Source of the DNA: Nematostella vectensis
Lineage: Eukaryota > Cnidaria > Anthozoa > Actiniaria > Edwardsiidae
Length of the DNA stretch: 64,000 nucleotides
Assembly (NCBI RefSeq): GCF_932526225.1
Contig: NC_064042.1
Span: 3,455,001 to 3,519,000, forward strand
Reading direction: 5' to 3'
The number at the start of each line of letters is the position of its first letter. Position 1 is the stretch's first letter. The position numbers and the translations under genes are program-made. This document shows positions 1 through 10,495 of this stretch, piece after piece. The notes beneath the pieces are model-generated. The model was not told where the DNA came from. It made no database searches and was given only the letters and a program-made list of their open reading frames with translations.

Positions 1-2235
1 GTGAAGCGAGAGTGAACAGCTATAGTATCCAGGGTAATTTAGTGGATGCAGGATGATTCCTTACAGCTTTGTGCTTACAGCTCCTTCAATCTGAGGCCTT
101 GTGCAATGACCCTGGTTGTATGGCTCAACCTAAATGGCAGGTATACAGAATAAACACTCATCGAATCAATGATCATATCTGTATATGAAAAAAAAAAAAG
201 AAAAAGCGCTACCTCTAATTTCTAAAGGGGCAAAATTTATCAAATCGTCGTCCAACACAAAAAAATGCTTGTATTGTTCGTCGAAGTTTTCTCTTCTTTC
301 TTGCTCAAAAAAGGTAAGCTTTCAGCCCCTTTCAGGTTCATGTATTTTACATGGACACAAATGATGTTTGTTGTCCTATTCTTGAAAATACAACTGCAAA
401 AATAACAAATCCCTTGTTGGAAGCAATTTATTACAGTGCAATATTGCAATCTGAAACGTGCAAATGCAACACGACACCTAAATTTGACAACAGCGCATAA
501 GTTTGGAAAGACAAAATGTAGGATGACCCTTTATTAACGTTTAAAGGTTGCTTTGGTTTTCTTTTTTTATTATTGTAAATTACCGTTACTCCCCTAAGAT
601 ATGATGTTAGTCTCTTGAAGTCTGTGATTGTATTTTATCAATCGACCACCTGTCCTTTTTCTAACTCCGGATCCCACGACCTTTCTCATATTACACATCC
701 ATTGGATGGTAATCTTAAGTAAGGAATTTCCAAGGATAGCTATTTTAAATATCATATTTTAAAAATATTTTGCAAAAGACAAATTTCTCAATGCACATTG
801 CTGCTTAATAAGCGTAACATTATTACTGGATTTTGTAATTATTGGGCTGCCGCTAATTACAGCTAGAAGAAGGCTTGGAAAAGACGAACCCTTGAAACGA
901 TTCTATTTCATGAACTATTTTATTCATATTTTTAGATCCCTTTTAAGTAAATGAATCAAAATTGCTACTATTGAAATTGTTCTACATTTTTACTACGGTT
1001 TTCCGTCATCATTTAAACAGTTGCCGCTTTTCAGGATATTGACCTCAGCTTTATACTAATTCCAAGGTACCTGAAGCGTGCGTTCAGGCATGTATTCACT
1101 AAGCGAGTATTTGGGAACAAACACAATAAGCAGCATACAAAAATGAATGCAACACTTTCTGGTCAGTTCTTTTATCCATAACTAACTTCTCGGGTACAGT
1201 GAATGAAGGTCAAAGAAGCCTGATGCGCAAATAATAACAAGCTTAATGTTACGGGTCATGAGATACGGGTCAGGGTCTACATGACATGGTTGACTCAGTT
1301 GACCGCCTGCCCTCAGAAGAAGTGCTTGGTACGTCCCACAAAATTTGCATCTTTGAATTGATACTTGTGCGATAAAGAATTACGATAAGTCGATTGTTAT
1401 TTATTACAGCAAGAAAATTGCCACCTACCACTAATTATCGACGAAATCTGGTATACTTCCCTTTTTATTTAGAAGCTTGATTTGAACAACGACGGTAATG
1501 GTTGCTTTTCTGATAAGTTAACAGGGAGTGTTTTATGGAGTTTGAGCTTGGTTTGAAGACTGAAACTAAAGCTTAGCACTAAGGCTGGTCCAAGGCAGAT
1601 GACCCGCATGATTTTGACCTCATTGACCTCGTTGGGTTCATAAATCGGTGAGCTAGTTTTTTTGTTGGAATGAACAGGCGACAATACAGCGTTTATTACT
1701 CACCCTAGCCTAATGAAAATCAGGGGTTTGTTATGTCTTGTAAAAAAAAAAGATCGAAGATTGTCAATTTATTGTCATAGAGGAGACTTAAAAAATGTGG
1801 CTCTTCAAACGGCTTAGCTTGACTGAGCAGTTTCTGTTAGGTCGGAAGCAGAGACCATGACCTGGTGCGTTGGTGATATTGTCCGCTTAAGAGACGAGCT
1901 GTTAAACTTCAGTAATTGTAGACAATTGACAAGGATTAAAGACTGGTTCAAAGAAGTTTTTCTGACATCTTTTCATTCGTTTGATTTTTCTCGTCTTAAC
2001 CACCTGCTGATTTATGAGCCATAACTGTAAAACCACCCGTATCATCACAAAAAGACACTGAAAGCACGCATGCGCTTCAAGGTAAGCCGCTGACAAAAAC
2101 AATTAATCTAAACATTCAACAGCCGCTGTAAACCAATCCTTGCTGGCTGATACTATAACACTAAGTTATACGGTCTAGGATGCCTTGCTTGCTTAGAAAA
2201 TTGAAGAATAATGTGTAAATATGATTCCTCGTCAT
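1..2235. other. Upstream non-coding region
   Basis: AT-rich sequence with only short, unsupported open frames on both strands. I see no domain, no repeat pair and no convincing exon. It ends at the start codon of the type II membrane protein gene, so the promoter and 5' UTR of that gene should lie in its last few hundred bases, but I could not identify a TATA box or initiator with confidence. Confidence 0.4.
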
Positions 2236-5200
2236 ATGGCGGCTTATGGACGCTGGCTTCATGTGTCTTTCTTGTGCCTTGTTGGATTCGCTGCGCTCTC
2301 ACTTATATTTCTTATCAAACAAGGTGAGAAATCTCTCAATGTCAAGTGAGATAGAGCTGTTTTATTTATTTGTAATATCAGACATAGTATCAGAGTTAGT
2401 AGAAAAGTCTCCTCAACTAACTCTGATAGTGTTAGATAAACAGCGCTATTCATCACATTTATAGCTGTGCTAAGCAAGAGTGTCATTAAGATGGGATGGG
2501 AGGATATTTCATGGCTGCTTCTTGACCCTTTGTTGTGCTGATCTTTTCAAAAGGAGCGCTTTGGTGCAGCTATCTGTAAGTGGCTATAAAAGGTGAACTA
2601 GAAAGATGTCTCTTTAGATTTTCGCTACTTTTTCTAGTTAAAATATAAATGGTGTAGAAGGTACACTACGGAATATAAGATTCACACATTTTAAAAAAAA
2701 ATTGGAAATAAAGCAAATGGGATTAGATCAATTTACAAACTAGTTAATACACATTTACGAAAGGACTTGTAAGAAACCGTATAAGAAAAAAAGGGCACTG
2801 TATAATTTCATAGCGTGAAGTTTGCTCCCGTCGTCAATTTTGCATGTCAAGATACCAGACGTATTTCATTGACCTAGTATAAAGGTGTCAAGGTGGTTAC
2901 GTAACGCACGTCACACTTGTGAAATAATCTACTAGAAAAAAAGCCAAAAAGAATTAACCTGAACAATAAAGAAACTGACGGCAGTCTATTTCTGCAATGG
3001 CTCTCCTGGGCAAATCGAGTTCATTTCAGTCTTATTTCTTGTCATTTCCATCGCTTTTTTTATCGTCCTATAATTGTGAGGATGCCGAGAATTACCATAG
3101 TAAACTTTCAGAAATTAACGATTACTACGATTTTATTGGTTCCATATTGGAAAATAGGCCGAGACCCTAGCGTTTTAGCATGTTGTTGGTTGTTATGAAA
3201 GGGAAAAGTTGGTTGCACGACTAGAACAACTTACCTCTATAGAATAATGCCTTTGTTTTCATAGTATCAGAGGCGGATCTAGCTTTTTGCTGAAGTGGTA
3301 GTTTGGCTCAGTGACAAAGGGAGGGGGTAATTTTTGTTACATATGGCTTTCTGGCAGCCCAAAAGGGGGGGGGGGTAGCCCCCCTAAACCCTTCCCCCCA
3401 GATCCGCTACTGAGTACATCATGTTTTATTTTTATTAGATTTTCTGCATCCTTTGTTACAAGGCTGGAGATACGGGGGAGATTTCAACCCTGATATAAAT
3501 TCGACAAGTAATAATTACACAGCAGAACCTAAGCCATGTAAGCTTAACGCAATGGCCAACGTCTTGCTGATCATCGCCTTCATGGATACGTCTTACCACA
3601 AGATATCCGTATTAGAAAAACTGTACAGAGAACACTTTCCTAACATTGTGTACTGCGGACCACAGAAAGCACGAACGTTAGAAGGGCTTGAAATCTTAGT
3701 TGCGCATGTGCAACATGGTATCACCGCTTACAACTGCATCACTGGCGCAATGGATCTACATCCGCATCACAAGGGATATTTGTTTATAAAAAGTTCGGTC
3801 TTTGTGAACTACTGGCGTCTTGCTGAGCTTGATTTGAACGTATTATGGCGCGAGTCGATGCTAAGCGGTCAGACCATGTTTGAGCAATCACGTGACCCAT
3901 GGATCTGGTGGTACACGCCATGGGGGCTTAAAGCTTGCGAGAAAGTATTTAAGCGTATGATAGCAATAAATGCAGAAGGGAAAGCACGCAGAACTAAACA
4001 AAAGGACGCCTTGAAACAAAACGTTGACTTGGATGTACAAAACTCACTCAATGCCCTTTTATGGAATGGGCGAGGAAGTTATAAATGTTACTATGGTAAC
4101 AGCAATGTGATCTACATACCAGGGAAGCTTGTGCCGGGTGTTCAGGCTCTTCTTGGTTTGTTTGAGGAGTTTCAAGTTTACGTGGATATAACCTTAGCTA
4201 CCGTGATACAGATGCTGGAGTTGGACCATAAGGTATGACTAATCTCCTGATAGGCCATTCCAGCTATAAGCATGCGCGCGCTCTCGACATGGAAACCTAT
4301 CTCACTACCGTCATGCAGCGCGGGATTCGTTTGTTGCAAGCTTAAAAAGGCGCGCGCTGTATGAGGTAGGTCTCTTTAGAAATGCGCGCGCAAGCTTATA
4401 GCTGGAATAGTTTATTCAAAGAAGTTTTATAACCCTAAAATTCCTTAAAATGAAATTTCAAAAAGGTAAATAGTTTGGCTTTTAAGAAATGTGTAGATAG
4501 TAACCCGGACATTCGAACTCAAGTTCGCATTACTGTGGCACTTTCTATCCGGTAATTTTGTCTCACGTGGTTCAGCCTGTTCAACTCTGTCTCTTTTATA
4601 CATTATGAATTGGTCGTGGTGTCGACCAAGAAGACCAGGGGGCGAGGCTGTTTCGCGCTACAAAGGTGCTTGCTATGAAGGTTTCAAGGTTTCTCAGCCG
4701 GGTCCCGCGTGCTTAAGTTCCATATCCTCAGCTACACAATCGTTATATTATACCTTTTATTATACCTTTCATTTCCTATTGAAAGACAAATTATATTTTA
4801 AAAAATCTAAATAGCCAACCGTTTTATACTCCAGCCGTCAAATTCAAGCAAAACGTCTCTCATAGCTTCCCTTGAATCGCCTGCGTTGTCATACTTGGTA
4901 TTTTGCTCGTATGACAAAATGGCTGCTGGCAGGGATCACGTCCTTAAGCTTGAAGCTTGCACCAAACACCTCAAAACACACACAGAATGCTATTTATTAT
5001 TTTGAAGGTTGTGCAGTTACAAGGTGTTGATTTGGGAGCAATGTATGGAGAAGAAAGGGCATCTAGAGATCGCAGCTTATTCTGGAGCCATCTAAACTCC
5101 TCTGTGGTCTACACAAAACCCCTGGGGGTACCAGCGACAGCTAGAGGCCAATCACTGGCTGGCAGTCTCTTGGAGCGCATGCGTAATAAAGAAAATTGTA

Positions 5201-5256
5201 CAGACAATAGACAGAGTAGAACTGACCTCTTACGTTATTTTATGAAAAATCAGTAA
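2236..5256 (+). CDS. Type II membrane protein, DUF288/STELLO-like putative glycosyltransferase
   Basis: Exons read as 2236-2323, 3463-4232 and 5017-5256; all junctions are GT-AG and in phase, giving 365 residues. Exon 1 encodes a short cytosolic tail and one hydrophobic anchor (about residues 8-27) ending in IKQG, typical of a type II Golgi protein. Exon 2 begins the luminal domain with NVLLIIAF, then FPNIVYCGP and a GYLFIKSSVFVNYW segment; this pattern (small hydrophobic strand, then a YCGP turn, then a strand ending in an aromatic NYW) is what I associate with the DUF288/STELLO group found in nematodes, cnidarians and plants. Exon 3 gives the C-terminal part with FWSHLNSSVVYTKP. An alternative in-phase acceptor at 5008 would add three residues. 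Family assignment is from memory of the pattern and moderate; the gene model itself is strong. The luminal domain would act on a Golgi glycan substrate that cannot be read from sequence. Confidence 0.72.
3268..3412. mobile_element. MITE, family with CAG..GCGGATCT ends (copy 1)
   Basis: The ends form a short terminal inverted repeat (CAGAGGCGGATCT on the left, AGATCCGCTACTG on the right). The interior has the phrase TTACATATGRCTTTCTGGCAGCCCAAA followed by a long G tract and a C tract. A second copy with the same ends and interior lies at 30594-30751. It sits in intron 1 of the DUF288-like gene. Confidence 0.75.
4257..4408. mobile_element. MITE with 25-bp terminal inverted repeats
   Basis: The left end at 4257-4281 and the right end at 4384-4408 are inverted copies of each other with one mismatch (ATTCCAGCTATAAGC followed by an alternating GC run). 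The element is about 152 bp and lies in intron 2 of the DUF288-like gene. No target-site duplication is obvious and no second copy is seen in this window. Confidence 0.8.
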
Positions 5257-6427
5257 GTGTAACATAAACTAAAAAAGAATAATTAAAAATGTTTTTTTTA
5301 ATAAGAATATAAAAGTCTGCTCGGTGTCCCTTATACTGTTTGGAAAACAATAATATGCATTAAGCATTGAGTTACTAACATTTAAATAGACGAAAGCTCA
5401 TGTTTACAAGTATTTGAATATACCTAATTTTTTCGAGCAATAATACTTTTATTATGAAAAAAAAAATCTGGTGATTTCTTCGGAGAATGGGTAACCAACC
5501 TATATAGCAAGCTCCGGCGCTAAGGATTTTTAGGTCAGCGGTTAACATTGCCTCGTCTGTTGGTCTGATGATCGGATCATGTATTTCCAATAACGTACCT
5601 GTCACACATTAACCGGTATCTGTGAATGTGCTGCTTCTAAGCAAGGAATCATATGATACATTCACTCTCCTCTCAACAAAATAGCTATCGCGCTACTATT
5701 ACGCCAAGACAAAAAAGGAATCTGTTCGAAGATCTTAAAAGAATATGTATCTTATACTTGTTTTACAAGTTTATTTAGATTCAAACCGTAAATGAATCAA
5801 ACAACAATGGTGGCGAATAACGAAACGAATTCCCGTATGATGTCTGTAAGCAAGACCACACACACTAAAGGTAAAAGAATTGATGTATATAGATATTCAT
5901 GATAGTCACATATTCGTGCAAATAGACAAGGCCCGTATAAAGACAAGGCCCGTTGACTTTGTGGTTCGAGGTTTGTATTTTAATTGGAGGATTTATTGCT
6001 AAACACCTGGTGTGTTCCACAAAGCGATCAACCCGCTTCAAAGAAAAGATTCCACTGTCTACATCCTCGATACTTAAATTCAATGTTACTTTTTAAAACA
6101 TTTAAACTTTCGAAATATGCGGTGTTTTAATATCGCTAAAAGGTTTTTTTTTTCAATGCTGAGAAAATTGATATTTGTCACTGCATTGTTATGCAGTAGG
6201 ATATACATATCCAAGATACAAATGCGGTTTCTTTCTTCACAATTGAATCTTTGAATACCGTTCTCAATAGTAAAAGGCATCTCTAGAACTAGGGTATTCT
6301 GTAATCAGTTCTAAAGTAACCTGCCATAAAACAATTTGTCTTTCATTGCATTAACAAAGATGCTCACTCATACTGTAGTGCAAACAATGCAGTGTATACA
6401 CCTATTTCAAATAAGTTTGCACACGAG
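5257..6427. other. Spacer between the DUF288-like gene and the ZIP gene
   Basis: AT-rich spacer with no recognisable domain. It contains a short direct repeat of GACAAGGCCCGT near 5929-5955. The missing N-terminal exon or exons of the ZIP gene could lie here but none could be picked out with a signal peptide and the required phase. Confidence 0.35.
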
Positions 6428-6631
6428 AATACGTGTCGTAACCCGCGGTGGTTCATGGGTAGCGTATAAACGGCTGAACCCTGAATCCTTGAATCGAAAA
6501 GCCATGTGTATGTTCAAAACCAGAAACAAGAATTCTGCAGCTTTTGAAACCTGAATTTGTATTTTATTTACGCTTATTTGCTTATCTACTTGATATCCAT
6601 GAAGCACTGCGGGTTACGATACACATATTAT
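6428..6631. mobile_element. MITE with GTAACCCGC ends next to a splice acceptor
   Basis: The left end (about 6428-6458) and right end (about 6598-6631) are imperfect inverted copies containing CGTAACCCGC and GCGGGTTACG and extending to TTCATGG/CCATGAA. The element ends about 10 bases before the AG of the first visible ZIP exon. A fragment with GTGCGGGTTACGACG occurs near 62915. Confidence 0.65.
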
Positions 6632-6641
6632 CCGACTGCAG

Positions 6642-9600
6642 TTTTATTCGTACCTCGCTGATTCCGTGCGAACCCATCTTCTCAGCGATATTGTACGGAG
6701 GATGCGCAGTAACAGGCATCATCATGCTCTCCCTGGTGGCAGCGCTGCTTTGCTTCCCTGCCCTAAAGCGAGACATTCGCCACCTCGTCACAGCATTCCT
6801 TGTGTCCTTAGGCGCGGGATGTCTGGCAGGTGACGCACTGTTTCACCTCATACCGCACGTGAGTATGTATCCGGGATATAATTTAATTAGTCTGATTATT
6901 AAAGTATTTCAAGGTTTCTTCTCCACACGTTGGCGTTTGTACAATAGCAGCAATAGTAGCAAAAAAGTATATTTAGGGATGGACCATTTTATATTTGAAG
7001 GGGGGGGGGGGGGGGGGGGAGTGGCTGACCAAAAAAAAAAAAGGGGGAATGAGTAAAAGCAGGTGATGGCGCAGGCTCAGGCCCTTATAAATAGAGCAAG
7101 CAAAGATTGGCATCGCCACATCCTGCGTGTAAACAAATCGAGCATCAAAGCTGGAAAAACTTGTAATTTGGGTAACTTGAAAGGTGTGAAAGCTTATTCT
7201 TATTTGCTTTATTTTGCTAGGACGTTATCCTATCTATTATAATAAAGCTTGATAATGACGCTCTATTGTTTGATTGGTTTTGAAAAATATCAAGAAACAT
7301 AATGAAATCCACGGAAAAACAATGAGTCATGGAAGATTGTTGGAGACCTTCTAAATCCGCCCTGCCCGTCCACTGCTACGGTCTTGTACTGTAATTAGTG
7401 CACTTAAGATTCACAACGGGGGAGGGACAATGACGGCGCACACGTTGTATTTCTCCGCGCGGTGAAAATAAATGTGGTAGTGCGCGCGCTGAAATCTTGT
7501 GTGTGCGGCGTTCTCGACTCTCCGCCGTCGTAGATCCTAAGGTACCCATTGCCCTTGCTGTCAACAGGCGATGAGTCCCAGGATTGCTGAAGATTACCTG
7601 GCCCGTGGCAATAATGTGGACCCGCACGAGGATGCTTTAGTCATGTGGCGGTCTGTGGTGATCGCTGTCAGTATATACGTGTTCTATCTTATGCACGTGG
7701 CTATGCACTCGATGGGGGTAAGTTATATAAAAACCATACACTAGGAGGCTTTAAACGCGGGAGCACTCTGTAAAATACATTATAATGATGAAAAATCAAG
7801 ACACCTACTTATTACTGTATCTAATTAAAATTGTCTATCAGCCTCTGCTATGTTATTTATTATTTTCTTTACAAGCAAACGTCTAAGTGAAACCACGATA
7901 GAAGTCTGTACACCATTAAAGATAACATCTGGAAGAAGGTCAATTATTTTCTTAAACTATTCAATGAATTAGGGTGCCTTGTGTGACTCAGTTTGCTCGC
8001 TCGCGTTTCTTGGTGACGGACGGCGGCCAAACGTAGATGGTATTGTTTGTTTTTTTCCGCATCCTGGAACGCTTGTTGGGTTTCTGTAGGCCCGTAAGGA
8101 TTTATCATATACGTCTTATTTTATTGAGTTGAAATGAAGAGAAAGGGCTGAATAGGCGCTTATGTCGCCTATGTCGTCAAAAGCTATTTCTATGCTCCCA
8201 AAAATAAACCATATGCTTCAACTTGTTTGCAGGGAGGTCACTCTCATTCCCATATAGACGGCGCGACAGATCAAAACTCCCATACAGATATAAGCCCGAA
8301 GAATTCCCCAATTAACGGAGATAAATCCCATCTTCCCCACATGGAGATCAGCCCGTTCAAATCCCCCGTATCAACCGAAAAACCGACTCCGCCGTTGAAA
8401 GGTGGCAACACTCTAGTGGTAATGGTTATAATGGGAGACTTTATTCATTCTCTGAACGATGGTATGGCTATTGGGGGAGCGTTCTCGAGGGCTCCGTCAG
8501 ACGGCCTTAGCACGTCTCTTGCGGTGTTCTGTCACGAGATACCGCACGTTGTAGGTAAGACACCGCACACTGAAAACCCTCGTCAAATATTCTCTCACAA
8601 AATCCTGTTTTTACTGGTTTTAGAAGATATGACCTTCACTAATTTGCATCAGGGCCGTAGATGAGGGGTGGGGCATGTGCCCCCAACATTCACAACAATT
8701 GTAAAGAAATGACCAGTCAAAGGGGGGGGGGGTACGGAGAGAAGTTCCTTGTTGGCAATTCTTTGGTTGTCTGATTTAGGTTGATTTGACATCCCTATGC
8801 AATACAAATAACAATGGTAATTCCAATGATTCAAACAGCTGCGAGACGGTCTCTTAGCTCGCATAGATTCAAGAGAAGGTTGAGTGGTATACAGAAGATA
8901 CAACAATTATCTTGCATTCTGTATCTTGCGTGTCAGGTGACTTCGCCATTCTCGTGTCAACCGGATTAACCTCCAGAAGAAGCTTGTTCCTCCAAGCATT
9001 CGCACTCGCCCCAATGTACGCGGGCCTGATTGTCGGAGTGCTCCTGGGCACGGCTCTCAATCTGACAGACTGGATATTTGCCGTATCTGGTGGCATGTTC
9101 CTCTTTGTCTCTCTGGCAGAAACGGTAATTATAATAAAAGCTCAATTGAACTTCTTTACCTCGGTTCTGAATGTGTAGTTCTAGAAAATGTCCATACCCC
9201 CTATTGAGGGGGTCGTAGGTATGATCCCCACCCCCTGAAAAAAATAAATACATTAACTGTTAAGGAAAAAGGGCATGTTATCCCCCCCCCTCTGGCAATT
9301 CCTGGGCGTTTACCCCCCCTTGAATTTCCAATGCCCTCAATGGAGGGGGGGATGTATGGATATTTTCTGGAACTACACAATGTCAAAATTGGTATGGAGA
9401 GTTCAAGCCACTAACGACGAAAAAGAATTGAACCGCCTCGATCTGAGCCGAAACTCAGTGCGACATACCCTCATTCCAATGGTGGCGTTGATGATATTGA
9501 TGATTCGTTAACTTTTTTATCATATAGATGCCGGAGCTGTTTGCAAGCGCTGCCCACCAACGCGAGGAGAGCCGTGGGAAAGTGCTTCTTGCCCAGAATG

Positions 9601-9677
9601 CGGGATTACTCGCGGGATTCGGGACTATGCTAACGCTAGCAGCATTCGAAGACACCATCAAGCAATATTTGAATTGA
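6642..9677 (+). CDS. ZIP (SLC39A) metal transporter, LIV-1-like, 5' end not found
   Basis: Exons 6642-6858, 7568-7717, 8233-8554, 8937-9124 and 9528-9677 join in frame to give at least 341 residues ending in a stop. The chain shows the ZIP order: two membrane helices ending in DALFHLIPHA, a third helix, a histidine-rich loop (GGHSHSHIDG), a helix with IHSLNDGMAIGGAF, the LIV-1 box CHEIPHVVGDFAIL, then three more helices ending AAFEDTIKQYLN. ZIP proteins import zinc, iron or manganese into the cytosol. Two usually conserved residues differ: the helix-4 HNxxDG motif reads HSLNDG, and the last Glu of HEXPHE is Val. The first visible exon starts in mid-codon, so one or more upstream exons for the extracellular N terminus are missing from this model. 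A poly(A) signal follows about 120 bases after the stop. Confidence 0.88.
9180..9371. mobile_element. MITE in the last ZIP intron
   Basis: Terminal inverted repeats are visible: TCTAGAAAATGTCCATACC on the left and a reverse copy ending GTATGGATATTTTCTGGA on the right, followed inward by C/G tracts and by TTGAGGG/CCCTCAA. About 190 bp. It lies wholly in the intron between exons 8937-9124 and 9528-9677. Confidence 0.7.
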
Positions 9678-9796
9678 TGTCGAATTGCTGACAAGTTTAC
9701 AGTTTGCAAACACCGAAAGTTTTGGAGATGGACTGCGGCTGGTGAAATACGGTAAAATATTTGAGCTTTGGAAAGCCCTGTGAAAATACACCAAGA

Positions 9797-9802
9797 AATA
9801 AA
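9797..9802 (+). promoter_or_regulatory. Probable poly(A) signal of the ZIP gene
   Basis: AATAAA about 120 bases downstream of the ZIP stop codon. Position fits a 3' UTR end but cleavage was not tested. Confidence 0.4.
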
Positions 9803-10495
9803 TAGCAAGATACATATTTATCGTTATAAAGATTAAAATGATAAAATGACAAATAATACTTTTGTAAAAAAAGACACATGTTTTTTACTACATTGTTTGC
9901 TAACAAAAAGCATTCACTGATGCCGAGTTGTCAGCAGTGGCGGACTCGTCTGGAGCCTGGGGGTTAGGGGGAGGAGACATAAAGCACATAACGTTAAAAA
10001 TAAAATAAGTTCATTTATTTTACTTTATTCATTCATTTATTTGCACCTTTAGAAGTCTTTTTTTTATAAAAAGCTCCATTATAGCCCTTTATTGTGCATT
10101 GTGTTTGTAGAGACCTGAATAGCGCATGCGTGAAGTGTAAAGCCCCATGCTTGCTATTTTGTCCAATAGAGAAGTCTTCGAGTAGGCATGCGCACTCGCT
10201 GAAAAAAAAAATGAAGGGATCAGATTCATAGTTACACGCCGTCCTAATTAGTAGTCATGGGGGGGTATAAGATGGCTAAGAATGTGGCCGTGGCCGCTTA
10301 ATAGAGGTATAAAATAGAGTGTTTGCGTCACTAAACATCAAAGGGTTTAGGAAAATGACCGCTTTATTGGGGTTTTTGACGCTTATCAGGTACAAAATTT
10401 TGTTGGTAATAAATAAAAACACACAATGGTTGTTAATAAAGATTTATTTAAAAAAGGTATGCTAACGGTCCATCCATATAATACACACCTCTTAC

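Noticed and set aside
5865-6083. Minus-strand open frame with IEDVDSGIF as the missing last exon of the GalNAc-transferase
   Set aside because: The acidic stretch resembles GGEDxDL only loosely, lacks the following Y/H-rich segment and has no suitable acceptor.
9455-9808. Minus-strand open frame of 117 codons over the ZIP 3' end
   Set aside because: It is antisense to the last ZIP exon and its 3' UTR; no domain seen.
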